Shown piece after piece: positions 23,506-35,245 of a DNA stretch of 64,000 nucleotides. A program made the position numbers and the translations under genes. Each line of letters begins with the position of its first letter. The stretch's first letter is position 1. Under the pieces are notes generated by a model, which worked only from the letters and a program-made list of their open reading frames with translations, was not told where the DNA came from and did no database searches. Origin of the DNA: Macrolepiota albuminosa (taxonomy: Eukaryota > Basidiomycota > Agaricomycetes > Agaricales > Agaricaceae); the NCBI GenBank assembly GCA_027475525.1, contig JAMWFC010000117.1, positions 1,350,183 to 1,414,182 on the forward strand. Reading direction: 5' to 3'.

Positions 23506-26010
23506 CTAACCCTCAATACCTGCCAAAGCCGCCTCAGCATAAGCGGAGTAGTTCTCAATCGTTACCCTTTCAACAAAGATATCGTCCGGTTGGCCAAGGA
23601 GTTGGGGAGAAATGTTCAGTCGTTGAGAGAGAGTGAGATCATTTGATGAACAGAATGCCAGAAATTCATTTCCAGCCATTCCTGCATACTGAATAAATAA
23701 GCTAAACTATCAGTGTTGCCGCATCCTGTTCCATGGAATCGAATCGTACCAGTTCCCCAGCACTCAGACGAGAACAAAACTGCACAAACTGGCTCTTATG
23801 ATTGGAATTTGCGCTCGGGTGAAGACCGATTTTCGCAGAGGGTCCACCAGTACGTAGAGTATTCAAAAGTGCGAGTGCAGCTTTCTGCTTGTAGAACACC
23901 CCAGGAGGACCTCTCTTAGCTACGATGAACTCAAGGGAAAGTGACCCAGGATTCGAAGGAGCGACATCGGTAAGAATTACGGGTATTGAGACCATGTTGT
24001 TGACGTTGATAAAGAACGGTGGAGATTGGGCTCTGATTGAGAGTAAAACAACTGGCGGGAAGGTACAGTGTCACGATACATACATGTCTGAGACTGAAAT
24101 TTCATTAGGTTGAGAGTTTAACCCAAAACCTCTGAAGAAATTGTCAGCGAAAACACGGTAAACAAGACATCGGGCGACTCATACAGGGGTCCAAACATAG
24201 TCGATTGTTTCCAAAGGGGCATAGGAGCCTGTGATGTAGAGGTGGTACTTGAAGGAAACAAGTTGTTTTTCGCGCGTTGGAGACTGGTGACAAGAGGCAT
24301 TATTGGTGGCAGCATTTGACTAAAATATCCCTACCTTTCCCAATGAGCGGGCCGAGACGTTTCTTGTTGAAGCTCCAGGGAAGAGGGAGAATTTTCCTCC
24401 GTGGACAACGTAGGTTGTTCGTCTGCGATAGGTGAGTCAGATGTTATTGGTACAATAGCGGAAAGTTCGTCCTCAAAATCCGGGAGTGGCTCATTGATGG
24501 AATCAGCCCCGGCCAAGTGAAGTAATTCATTCGCAGTGGGGGGAGCAGCGTTCAAAAAGTCAGGGTCATCGTTGTCTTCTATCTCATCGTCACCTCCCCA
24601 CAGTGAACCTGGAGGCGAGTCTACAGCCTTTTTTGTCTCAAAAGCCTCTTTGTTATAACGCCCTTTTACCGTCTTCAACTCTCCCTTCTCGAAAGTAAGC
24701 AGGGAACTAGTATTTTTCTTCATAAATCCTGCAGATGACCGACCAGGACCCGGCTTTGACCCGTTTCCAGCATTGTCATGACGATAAGATGAACTTTTCG
24801 CAGAAGATACTTTTGCCCGCCCAGATAAACGAGCTTTGATCGAGAGAGCCCCTTCAGGCGCAGGATAATCAACTTCCGTTATTTTCACCCTAGGGTTTGC
24901 GGCTTTCATTCTGTGGGCAGGAAGTTTTGTAGTTGGACTTGCGGTATCCACCACTGGATTAGAAGCAACCCAATTTGGCGGATTGTCATCGTCTATGGCA
25001 GATTCTCGCGATTTCTCCCCGCCGTCAGCGATAGTATCAACATGACCTTGACTATCGTCCCAGGATGCTTCCAAAAAATTCGTTTTCGTAGCTACCTTGA
25101 AAGAATCCGTATTATGTGCCCGTGCGAGTTCATCGTCTGATGCGGGAATGATCTCGTCGTAAGATGGGCCACGAACGAATTTTCTTGGCGAGTTACGTGT
25201 CTTTGTGGGTAAAGGGATTTCCTTTTGAGAAGTGTTCCGAATGTTTGTATCACGTCCACGCGATATAGGACCCTCTGGTGATGATTTTCCAAATTCCTTG
25301 TCTTCGCGGACACGTTTAGGTCTCCTTTCATCATCGGAGTCCTGAATTTCAATTACAGAAGGACTATGCTTTCGCTCATCGCTCGCGGAGGAACCAGTTT
25401 CCAGCGTTCTTGGGTGCTGAGGAAACTCGGGCGCGATCGCAAGAGCCGGCTTGACAGGCTGCCGTTTGCGCTTCCTACCTAACGTAGATGGTATATAGGT
25501 TCACTTGTAAAAAATTGGGAAAGGATTTACTCACGCGGTGGGCCTGTCAAGTCGAATTCTTCTCCAATCTTGAATAGACTCAGATCCTGATAATCCCTAC
25601 CACTTGTATTGGCGCGCTCCCAAAATTGTTCAATCATATGCTCAGAACCAACGAAAGACTCTTTAGGCTCCCAACTAGATAACCTCCTTAAGCATATTTT
25701 CAGAAGTGGTGATAGATACATACGTATCATCGTCAGAACCATAACCTTTCCACTAACGTGTCGTATTAGCACAGAGACCCCGACACAGAGTATACTACTT
25801 ACCCGGACATTGTATTTCTTCTCTCGGAATCAGCCCGCGCGTAAGCTGCGATATGGTCAAAATACGCACCCAGATTAGGTTCTTCTTTCTCCCCTTTTCC
25901 CTCTCAACACGCGCTTGAGTAATGTTCTCTACAGCGAGCACGATGAACTTGAGTATGAGCCAAAGATTGTAGCACTGACCAACTTCATACTCGGCTTCCT
26001 CGTTGCCCAT
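23506..26010 (-). CDS. Chromodomain protein with unrecognised C-terminal region
   Basis: Chromodomains bind methylated histone tails, usually H3K9me or H3K4me. The start at 26010 gives MGNEEAEYEVE, then ENITQARVEREKGRKKNLIW. Splicing three short introns yields YNVRWKGYGSDDDTWEP, followed by KESFVGSEHMIEQFWERA, a complete chromodomain with the aromatic-cage residues in place. The middle (about 24330-25500) is Ser/Pro/Asp-rich and probably disordered, with NGSKPGPGRSSAGFMKK. The C-terminal exons give LTDVAPSNPGSLSLEFIVAK, FVQFCSRLSAGELVRFDSME and YSAYAEAALAGIEG with a stop at 23506-23508. This looks like a folded domain that I do not recognise. There is no SET, chromoshadow or helicase motif, so it is not Clr4, HP1 or CHD. 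The protein should be about 680 residues. Confidence 0.78.
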
Positions 26011-26369
26011 GATGAAACCTGACCAAAAACGAAGACTTTAGCACACAATTATCGAGAGGAATATGTTACTTCTTCAAAAACATCACGTGCAACACCTTTG
26101 GTAAATAACTCCGACTCCCGATCCGATTCCGTTAGCCCAGTTCTGACTGATTCATAACTGAAGCATATACAGCTTCTCAGCCTGAGCCTTTACTCTGCAT
26201 ATAATCTTCTGATATCACTGCTTAACATTGCAAATGTTCCGTGTTTTACTACGCTGCTTAACTTGCGATGGTTGCACGTGTTTATAGGCCCAATTGTCCA
26301 GGAAAGGGAGGTTTCAGAATTCGTCGACTACTCCCTGTCTTACTTTCGAACTTATCTTTGTCGAAAACC
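26011..26369. promoter_or_regulatory. Divergent intergenic region, chromodomain gene / BRI3-like gene
   Basis: These 359 bp separate two divergent starts. No TATA box or other motif stands out. Confidence 0.3.
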
Positions 26370-26855
26370 ATGTCAGACAAACAAGAACAGGGCTATTCCC
26401 CTCCTCCAGCCTATAGGCAGTCCTCTGTTAACACCACCCGTCAATCTCAAACCCAGCACTATGGCCAGCCTAGTCCAACACCATATGGGTTGGCACCTGT
26501 CTATCAGCAGCCACCATACCAGGGAGCTCCCATGAATAACGGTCAGTTTTAATGAGGAAATACTTCGTCCTCAGATTTCATGTTTTTACCAGTATACCTG
26601 TTATCATGTGCCCAAGGTCATCATGTCAGCAGCATACGGTTCGGATTATGTGGAATTCTCGCTGCTATTGTGAGATTGATACACTTGTTATGGATAGAAG
26701 TGCTTGATCATCCGTATCTAGTTCTGCTTCCCCATTGGTTTTATCTGCATGTGGTGAATAGTCATTCACTAATTCCACGAGGACATACACCTAACGCTGC
26801 TTCGTCCAGTTTGGATACGGAGAGGGTATGTGCACGATGTGGAATCAGGATGTAA
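26370..26855 (+). CDS. Small BRI3-like membrane protein, four exons
   Basis: Exon 1 (26370-26541) encodes MSDKQEQGYSPPPAYRQSS and a Pro/Gln/Tyr-rich stretch with PPPAY and PPYQ, like late-domain motifs. Exon 2 (26617-26669) gives GHHVSSIRFGLCGILAAI. Exon 3 (26722-26753) gives FCFPIGFICM. Exon 4 (26810-26855) gives LDTERVCARCGIRM and the stop. All phases agree with GT..AG introns of about 53-75 nt. The GLCGILAAIFCFPIGFIC span followed by a Cys-x2-Cys end resembles brain protein I3 (BRI3) and related lysosomal/endosomal proteins. The protein is about 100 residues with one membrane span. The function in fungi is unknown to me. Confidence 0.68.
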
Positions 26856-27233
26856 TCAGTTGACTTGCATTTTTTTGTCTCTTGGCTCCTGTCGCAGCGC
26901 ATATCTGTTAAAATTTTACTCCTCTAACTTTCATCGTGATCTGGTCGCTGGATTTCTTTCGATGGTCCATAAAATGAGTATACATAGCATAGCTGTCTTC
27001 ATGAATCGATGAAATGGGTTAGATTTCTTCCTAAAACTCGTTATTATCAGGGCAGATTACTACAATTGATATTAGATTAGGATCCAAAATTGCAAGATGC
27101 GTTTGATTTATATACAAGTGTGTACACTACAATGTCACTAGGTATAGGATATTAATGATCATTAGATGAATTAAAAGCGTGCAAGAAATCTCCCTATCCT
27201 TATTCATACATGGTCTGAGAAATCATGAAAATA
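26856..27233. other. 3'-to-3' intergenic region
   Basis: This AT-rich spacer lies between two convergent genes. No coding or RNA feature is seen. Confidence 0.4.
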
Positions 27234-30200
27234 TTATGCGTCTTGTGATTCCAACCCCCATTCTGGTTGGGGTAAAAGTCGAGATGCAACTAAACACTCC
27301 TTGACCCAATTCCAGTGTACCGTTTTATTCGGCGTCATTCCTAGTTCAAAGCTGTAATGTTCAGCCTTCTTGATAACGACGAAATCAAATTCATCCAAGG
27401 GTGCAGAGGCATGATCAATATCACTGACGGCTTCAACGCGGTCTGCTCCCATCGCCAATATTATATGTGTGATTGCATTATGAGCTTCTTGGGCCTTTTC
27501 CTCAGCAATAGAAAGCTAATTATAATTAGTATCAGCCAAGGGTGCTATGTACAGAATTTAATTTACAAACCTTCTTGCTCTTCATCTTTGGGACCACGTC
27601 GCCAACGCACAAGATTGACTTCCCGCTGAACAATTTACAGGGCACCTTGTTTTCCATAATATCAGCAAGATGGTGAACACTAGTCCCCCAGTTAATATCC
27701 ACTTGTTGAGAAATTTGAGTGGCCAACGTTTCCGAAAATCCCTGACCAAGCATATATGCGAGCCAGTTTTTTTCTTCTCCCTATGTTTTCGTCAGCCATC
27801 ACCAACTTTGAATTACAAACTATAACTCACGGCAGCGACAGTGTCATAAAGCCATTCAACCTTCAGGCAAGGTACACCCAACGCTAATGCGAGCAGAAAC
27901 TTGGGTTTATAGCTCGGGTGGTCTGCCACCAGAAAGATACGTGTAATACTTTCAGACCCAATCCACCGAGCTTCCCCCTTGCTGATAACCCACCTGTTAC
28001 TATGCATGGAGTACGTTCCCTGCATGTTTAAGACATCGGGCCATTCATTGACAATGACGCCACCGTTATTCTTGATTCTGGACAGGAGATTCTCCCTTTC
28101 TCGTTCCCGATTACTTTCGTTATGCGAGACACTGACCACAAAAGCTGTCTTCTCAAAGACGTGGCCACGACCAGGACGACGAGAAGAAACAGTGGTGAGG
28201 GAAAATCCCGAATGGGCCGGACTCGGTCTACTAGGTTCCGACTTGATAGTAGGTACGATTGAGTGACGGGATAGAGTACGATCTTGCCAGGCGGCACTAA
28301 TTGTTTTCGCCGCTATCCTCAACGAGGAAAGCTCTATCTCTTTGATTCCCTCGTCAAGGTAGACACCTACAAGTTGGGAGGAAGCAAGTTTGTCGACAGT
28401 GTTGACTTTGAAGCCGCGCATAATGTTGGGAATCATGACATCGTCGTTAACACGGAGGTCAAGGACCCGGAGGTGGTCGATATGCACAAGGTTTTTTGTC
28501 CTGTCATCGAAATGGATTTCGTACATGCCACCTCCTACATCTGCGTATACACTGCCGGAATAGTAACAACTATCGTGTTTCCAGAGTGCAAACACGCGAG
28601 TAGGTACTACGTCACTTATACCACTGGCCGACGTCATCGATCTCAACCGATTCGGTTGTCTAAATGACGGTGTTGAGGAAGCAGACTTTTTGACCTTTTT
28701 GGAAGATTTAGGCTTTGTCTTAGTCGACTTCGCCGATGGGCCACTGCGTTTCCTCTTCCTAGAGGTTGTACCGCCAAAATCTGGATCTACATCCATGTCG
28801 TCCGCTGCTTCAGTCGAGTCACTGTCACAATTTCCTGCCTGAGGCAGAACTTCATGGTCCGACGTCGAGAAAGACGAGTGCTCCACAATTGACTCTGCAC
28901 GCCTGCGTGTTCTCTTAGTTAAAACTGCTGGAGTTCGTTTGGGCCCGACACCGGTAGTTGAGGCTGTTTTTTTACCCTTCTTAGAGCCAGTCGTGTTGGC
29001 ACCAGATTGGACTCCAGCATTACCTGTACCTTCATTAGGGATGGAGGATGGTACTACTCCACTTTGCCAGGATGAAACGGTACCTGGAGGCCGATACGTT
29101 GGCAAAGCAGCTGAAGCCCTCGTAGTGCGAACATTGGACGTGGGTACGGGCATATCAGAATGTGTGATCAAAGGAATTAAAGTAGCCTTTTGATCTGAAC
29201 GACCTGCATTTGACCGGGTTTCCTGTAGTATGAGGATTAGATTGGAAAGTTCTTCATTCACAATGATAATTGAGTACCTGATGAGGACCAGTCCTTTTGC
29301 TGAGATCAGGATCATGTACAAGTGTCCCTTTCCCTTTCGAAACCATCGCGGTATGTCTCTTGCCTCTGAGGGGCACTAAGTCAGAACGGGACGCGTCCTC
29401 TTTGTTACCCAGCGATCCGGATACTCCCTCCTGGACATTGATATTCTCCCCAACATTCTCGGAAGTGTTTATCGATAACCTGATAGACCCTTCAGCCACA
29501 GATCTCTTTTTTCCCAAAACGTCATCTTGACAAGGTTCAAAATCTGGAACATCTGTTCCATGACTTCCGGTCTCTTCCCGACGCGATGGTTCGTGTGGGT
29601 TGTCAATCGGTTGCGGACAGCGAGGGACATGTTGCTGGCCTGGTTGGCGTATTTCTTCGTTCAAAAAAGGTCGTGTTTTGACCTGCGCCTGGGAATGGGC
29701 CCGGAGAGGTGGGCTCAGCGCCAAATTTGGAATCGGCGAGCGATGAGCAGTTGAAGTCGAAGGCTTATCTCCTGTCTGGATCAAAGAGGATTCGATAGCA
29801 ACCGGTGACTGGTTTTGAGGCTGTATCAAATGCTGATATCGATGTTTTTTCTTAGGATCAACCATACTGAACAGACTTCTCGGATTGGTAGTAGCAGAAG
29901 ACGAGGTATTTCCTGTGTAGGCAGTAGTCTCATGAACAACGGCATCGAAGGGATGTACTAGCTCGACATCCAGGGTATCATTATTCTCCAGCTGTGTCGA
30001 AGGTTGTGTGGGAGCGAGAGCCGTAGACGGTAAGCTCTCGTCGTTATGGTCCGTATAAAAATTCGATGGAGCGTCACTCAAACACTCCTCTATCGGGTGA
30101 TGAGTGGTCTGAGCATCGATTATGGGACTGCTGGCCTCTATATATCGAGACTGACCACTGGGAAGATCTAGTATGGTTTCCGTTGGTATGGCTTCCGAGC

Positions 30201-31093
30201 GTTGTAACTCTAGATATGACTGCGATTGAGACCCACCCGAAGCAGATGGGGTGGATTCGACGAGGATAGTTCCCTCGGATGGTGACGAAGAGCGTCGATA
30301 TCGGTGTTGTTGATGGCTGGAGTATGTATAACGAGAACTTGAGCGGCTGGAAGGCACAGCTACATGAGGAAGAACAACTTTCGGGAGGTCTGATAGAGGT
30401 ACATTGAATTGTTTAGAAGTAGCCAAGAATTGCTGACTAGGATCTTGATCGAGAACACCGAAAGAATCCTGAGAAGATACAGGACTTGCGATATGCCTAC
30501 GAGAAATGTTTGAAGTAGTTGTGCGCCGCGTAGCTTGGCGCTGTACGGAATTGTCGAAGATCGGAGAGACAGTGCTTTTCTTCTGTGGAGATTGAAAAGA
30601 CACCGCTTTGACGGCTGTTGGCCTGGGCTATAAAGAATGGTACTAAACGATATAATTTCATTCACAGCCTTGAGCATTTCTCACCTTTGTGATATCATAA
30701 GATGAGAGACCGGCATGGGGAGTATTGGAAGCGGGTGTCGCAGATATTTTACGGTGTTCCTCCTTGACCGTCTCAATGTTCTCTTTTTGCGAGCTCTCAT
30801 TGGGATCCGTTTCGTCATCCAAGTACTGCGTCTGCGTCTGTCCTAGCCCATGGAAATCATAAGGCAAAGAACTTGAAGACCGGGAAGGAGAGTTAGTCCT
30901 AGCCAGGTTGGCATCATTTCCTGGGCGTAGGAGATGCATGTCATCGGTGTTCCGACTAACAATTTCAGGGTTCAACATAGCATGGAGGAGCTGTGATGCT
31001 TGAGACTCTTCTTCATCGCTAACAATACATAAGTTCGCATTACAGTTATGACCTGAGGTACATAACACACCTGCTCCTATCAATGGTGCTCAT
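27234..31093 (-). CDS. Crb2/Rad9/53BP1-type DNA damage checkpoint mediator
   Basis: This family couples Mec1/ATR signalling to effector kinases and binds methylated histone H4 at breaks. Exon 1 (31071-31093) encodes MSTIDRS and joins across a 52-nt intron to DEEESQASQLLHAMLNPE. The N-terminal half is disordered, with SQ/TQ sites such as ESQASQLL and GLGQTQTQYL, expected ATR/ATM targets. A Tudor domain follows: RVFALWKHDSCYYSGSVYAD and MYEIHFDDRTKNLVHIDHLR. Two BRCT repeats end the protein: FEKTAFVVSVSHNE with LLSRIKNNGGVIVNEW and LGVPCLKVEWLYD, then DEFDFVVIKKAEHYSFELGM and VHWNWVKECLVASRLLP. The stop is at 27234. This order matches fission yeast Crb2. The length is about 1,200 residues. No 77-bp join falls here, so the gene appears intact. 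Confidence 0.87.
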
Positions 31094-31526
31094 CCTTTTA
31101 TAACGCGCGATATTATCGCGCAATAGGTTCCAAAATGTTGTTTCCAACTGCCTAGAAAAATAGAAAACAGACTTGTAGAAGCCACTACCTGGTGAGACCT
31201 GGCAGAGCTGAAAGCTCCGCTTAATCTCGCAAGACGAGTCGCTGCCAGATGAAAGGAGTACAATATCTCTTTTGCTTGCAAAGACTGGGATTAAAAGCAA
31301 GTTTCGCTTCCCAAAAATTTAATAACAAAGAACACGGCCGCAAGGCTTTTGCTTCTAACATATTCGAGTAAAAAATACACGCGACAAAATTACGTAATTA
31401 TACACGTGATGAAGCGCGTCTTGAACAAAGTAGATGGAAAACCAAGTTGGCCAACCTTTATCCTGACCTAACAACGCCTTGATCTTGGTTGCGCGGGTCG
31501 CCACCAGTACCAGCTGAGAAGATTAG
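31094..31526. promoter_or_regulatory. Divergent promoter region, checkpoint mediator / membrane protein
   Basis: These 433 bp lie between divergent starts. No clear TATA box is seen; a CGCGATATTATCGCG palindrome lies at about 31106-31120. Confidence 0.35.
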
Positions 31527-33629
31527 ATGCCACGTATGGACACAATCCGCATGTTATCTTATCCTGTCTCTCGTCAGGACTCGACTTTTCCGGTTCATCA
31601 GTTCAAGTCCAGTGACAAGTTAAACAGCAAGGTCCCACACCGCTTTGTGAAAATACATCATAAAGCATGGTCTTTGGCATCTATACCCGGTACGACATGG
31701 AACCGAGAGCAATTCACACAGGTCTTTGTCTCTCCTACCACAAAACCTACTAGTGATAGCGAGCACGAAGCTTTTGCGGCGAAGAGCGGGTACTCGGCTG
31801 GAGGCGAGGTCACAGCTATACCAAATCCCATACCTGACACAGGGTTTAGACCGCGTCCGTCACCATCTATCCATGTAGCTGGGCCTACCACGAATCCGAG
31901 TCAGCTTATTCATTCAGTCCCACTCAGCCAAACGGCGCTGCCTATATCGTCCCCTTCTGACCAATTATCTAGAACTTCAGGTTATAAGGATCTCACACCG
32001 ACACCTTCCTTTCCCACATTCCTACCTGTAGCGACAGTCTATGCTAATGAGTCCTCAGTTGGCAGTGCAGCAGAAATGCAACCAAATAACGCGACCGCAC
32101 AGTCTCGTAAGCTTTCTGTCCCGTTGATTGTACTATTAGCTGTAGGATGTGCACTTATTTTTATCGGAATATTTTCTCTCATCAAATACTATTCTCGCCC
32201 GACTCGCCGTCTTCGTCCACGCCCCTCTCTACCGGTTCTGGATGATCCTTTTGCAGATGACAAGGAATTAGCTCTTGAAGACTCTCCTATTTTCGGAGGA
32301 AAAGAACGGTCGTCTAATGGAATCTGGTCTTGGTCTCATTATCCCCAACCTGAAATCGTCATATCCAAGCCACCTAGTATCGCACAGCCCGATGTTGCTG
32401 CCGGAGGTAAACTTCATGGTTCCGAACCTCTAAACCGCTCTCCTAGTCTACAAGGGCGTTCGTCTAATTCTGGTTCTAACTGGAGGTCTCAATCTGTTTA
32501 CTCAGGTCATGGACATACTCAGAGCGTTCCAACTATAACGTCTGGGAATTCGCCCTTTCATGCTTCACTACAGCAAATTCAAGGCGCCCTGTCACGGACT
32601 GCAACTCGAATGTCGGCTGCGTCTGCTTCCTTGTATCCCTCATCTCCTAGGAATCAAAGTAACATTGGACTAGCGATCACCAGATCACCTATGACAACTT
32701 TTACAGCCGATGGCTCCAGTGTTCTCAAGCGAACCGAACCTAAAACAGCCTTGGATAAACGTCGCAGCAACTCTGTTGCAGAAGCAGCGAGAGACCCGGT
32801 ATCAACAATTAATCGTCATTCTCCAAGGTCAAGTTACGCGCCATCAGAAGTCGGTTCCCCTTCTTTCCTTCCCTACACAACGCCGCAACGGGAAGTTTGT
32901 ACAAAAAACGCCGGTCGTAGCAAGATAAAATCCTCTTACTATAATGTCAATGCTTACCCACGCATATCAAATCCAGCTTTAGCTAGTCCTAGCAAGGGTC
33001 AGAGTACTGGGTCAGAAAGTCTACGCAATCTTCGCAAATCAGACGCACGCCGAGACCGTGACACTCAGGCACTGACTCATGCTTTGGGGCTATCACCTCC
33101 ATCTGCTTATGGTCCGCCTTCACCCCAGCCGACACTGTACCCAGATGATTCACTCAGTGTCGTTGACGCCAAACGCCCGAGGAAGCCTCAAACGCCAAGT
33201 CACAAGAAACAGATTTCTGAAAAAGTGAAGGAAGATGATCACCGTCCATCCTTGCCTGTCATTTCGACTGCCATGGACGCGAGTGCCGCGCTCGGCAGTC
33301 TCATGCTCATGGATTTTGCCGGAAATACGACTCGCTTGGATGACCCGTCCAACAAGCGGTTGTCAGTAACCAGTCTGAGCAAGGCAACATCAGGAGGAAT
33401 GGGCGCAAAAAGTCAGAGTCCACTGCTAGTCAAGACTTCGTCGTCCAAAAGGAATTCACTGAAGAGCACAGACAAGCCACCATCTATCCCACTTCCAGAG
33501 TTGCTACCTTCTTTGGAACAGATGGGATTGGAACATGCGAATCCTCAGGCGTATGCGGACTACAGAAGTCCAACATATAGTATCTATGGGTTATATGGTG
33601 GTGATCGTAAAAGCGGGGCGGGCTACTAA
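31527..33629 (+). CDS. Ser/Pro-rich single-pass membrane protein, 700 aa, unknown function
   Basis: A single uninterrupted frame of 700 codons, unusual in this intron-rich window. Residues 1-190 are Ser/Thr/Pro-rich and probably glycosylated outside the cell. One membrane span lies at about 199-221 (PLIVLLAVGCALIFIGIFSL) and is followed by a basic stop-transfer RPTRRLRPRP. The long cytoplasmic part is rich in Ser, Pro and Arg with motifs such as DDPFADDKELALEDSPIFGG. It ends with DYRSPTYSIYGLYGGDRKSG. I recognise no domain. There is no clear signal peptide, although an upstream exon could supply one. The layout resembles fungal wall-stress sensors, but the cysteine-rich WSC domain is absent. 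Confidence 0.72.
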   Translation: MPRMDTIRMLSYPVSRQDSTFPVHQFKSSDKLNSKVPHRFVKIHHKAWSLASIPGTTWNREQFTQVFVSPTTKPTSDSEHEAFAAKSGYSAGGEVTAIPNPIPDTGFRPRPSPSIHVAGPTTNPSQLIHSVPLSQTALPISSPSDQLSRTSGYKDLTPTPSFPTFLPVATVYANESSVGSAAEMQPNNATAQSRKLSVPLIVLLAVGCALIFIGIFSLIKYYSRPTRRLRPRPSLPVLDDPFADDKELALEDSPIFGGKERSSNGIWSWSHYPQPEIVISKPPSIAQPDVAAGGKLHGSEPLNRSPSLQGRSSNSGSNWRSQSVYSGHGHTQSVPTITSGNSPFHASLQQIQGALSRTATRMSAASASLYPSSPRNQSNIGLAITRSPMTTFTADGSSVLKRTEPKTALDKRRSNSVAEAARDPVSTINRHSPRSSYAPSEVGSPSFLPYTTPQREVCTKNAGRSKIKSSYYNVNAYPRISNPALASPSKGQSTGSESLRNLRKSDARRDRDTQALTHALGLSPPSAYGPPSPQPTLYPDDSLSVVDAKRPRKPQTPSHKKQISEKVKEDDHRPSLPVISTAMDASAALGSLMLMDFAGNTTRLDDPSNKRLSVTSLSKATSGGMGAKSQSPLLVKTSSSKRNSLKSTDKPPSIPLPELLPSLEQMGLEHANPQAYADYRSPTYSIYGLYGGDRKSGAGY

Positions 33630-33835
33630 AGTCAAGACAATACACATATCACACAATATCGCACACTATAATCCATATATTAGTCGAATATCAATATCAC
33701 ATCATTATAGTATCACGATATTTTCATCAATGAGGTGTCGTTAAGAGTCGTTAATAGCAGATTCGTTATCGAAAGAAACGTGAATGAATAGTACCGCTAA
33801 CAAAGACGGTCACAAGGTCGAGAAAATATTCGAGA

Positions 33836-34852
33836 TCATGAATTTGCTTGTCCAGGCAAGAGGTCGAGGTACAAAAATAAGGTGCCGTCCCGAACCTCGT
33901 GTACTCGGAGCCCCCCGAACCTTGTAAGATCACCTAGAGTGTCGACACGCTTGATTGGTTCGCTTTTTCCAGAACCTGGCCGTCTATGTGTGCGGCGATA
34001 ATTCGCGCCACAGGCACTGTTCTGTTCTTCTTGATTCTTGGAAAGGGTCTGGAGGTCTTCTTGAGACAGAGGAGCCATAAAGTGTGAAAAGATTCCTTCT
34101 AAAACTTCCGCAACGGTCAAAGGCAGGTGGGCGACCTTACGAGGGATTGAGATTTCAACCAGGTCCCGGGAGTGCTTCATGTAACTGATTTGAATTCTTT
34201 TCACGTCACCGCTAGGGCAGGCCGCCTCTTGGTACAAACGAACTTGATTCCGACCTTCTTCATGTAAAGAACAATCGATGTCCCATGTTATACGCCGAAA
34301 TGGATGGTCAAAAAGAAGCCACTGAATATTAGGTCCACCTTCGCGCAGCGCAAGCATTGGGTGGAGCTCGGTTGTACCTCCGGTATTGCGAGGAAAAGGT
34401 GGGGGGGGATACTGAGGCGGGCCCGGATAAGGTGGCGGGCCCGGATAAGGTGGCGGATGAGGCGACGGATCTGGTTGTGGCTGGGAGACTGTTGGAAAGT
34501 AGTAGCGAGGTAATGTAGTGCGAGTAGGGGGGTTAAACAAGTTAAAGTTGGGCCAAAGGCATGGGTACACTGGCTCGATTTTGCACTGTACAGGAGTGGG
34601 GACATAAACGGGTACAGGTGTGGGAACGTATACAGGCGCTGGAGGATTATTTGAATGACTGCGACAGACCGGGATAGCTTTCCATCTTGGATCCGACGGC
34701 GGATCATATGTGGGATGGCCTTAACAGTTGTTGTTAGCTACTGTCTGCGTGAGAAGAACACACCGACCTGTGCCCGTCCATCTGCGGATGGGGTATGCTG
34801 TTTGTCTATAGGCTGGCTTAGGGCGCGCGCAGGGCAGTTTGCAGAAATGCAT
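33836..34852 (-). CDS. DUF6699-type basidiomycete protein, two exons
   Basis: Exon 1 (34768-34852) encodes MHFCKLPCARPKPAYRQTAY and ends WTGT. A 48-nt intron with branch-like CTAAC leads to exon 2 from 34719, reading HPTYDPPSDPRWKAIPV in phase. A Pro/Val stretch (PAPVYVPTPVPVYVPTPVQ) and PYPGPPPYPGPP repeats follow. The folded part starts at ELHPMLALREGGPNIQWLLF, with ITWDIDCSL, ISIPRKVAHLPLTVAEVLEG, and FLYLDLLPGQANS at the stop. This order resembles the DUF6699 proteins expanded in mushroom-forming fungi. The function is unknown. The start is favoured by a TATA-like box about 35 bp upstream. Confidence 0.65.
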
Positions 34853-35245
34853 GGTTTAGAATGGAGCAATCCATGGCCTCGGGGATTTATATAGTGGTGG
34901 ACTAAACTGTGGCGCCCGAGTCATCTTGACAAAAGACATGAATAAGGTCTGGTGGACAAAGGAGTGGTGGTTGTTTTCTTTGTTGTTACAGCAAGTACAA
35001 CATGGGAAACAACAAGAAACGAACAATGGAGAACATAGGAGAAGGATGGTTGGAAACCCTTGCTTGAATACCGAGAGACGAGGCGATGACGGAACAGTCA
35101 CGGTGTGTCTGTAAGCGATTGTCGCCATCATGCGCAGCCAACGCCAAGCAACGCCAGATATCTATCCCTCCTCCCATATTGAGGCCCTTCTAGCCTTCCA
35201 TGGCCCAATATCCAACCGTTCTATACCATAAATCCATAGACGATC
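34853..35245. promoter_or_regulatory. Divergent promoter region with TATA-like box at 34885-34893
   Basis: On the minus strand ACTATATAAATCC lies about 35 bp upstream of the inferred DUF6699 start. On the plus side, toward the transporter, no motif stands out. Confidence 0.45.

Noticed and set aside
34380..34480. Tandem 18-bp repeats as a minisatellite or regulatory array
   Set aside because: They encode the PYPGPP repeats of the DUF6699-type protein and are in frame, so they are coding low complexity.
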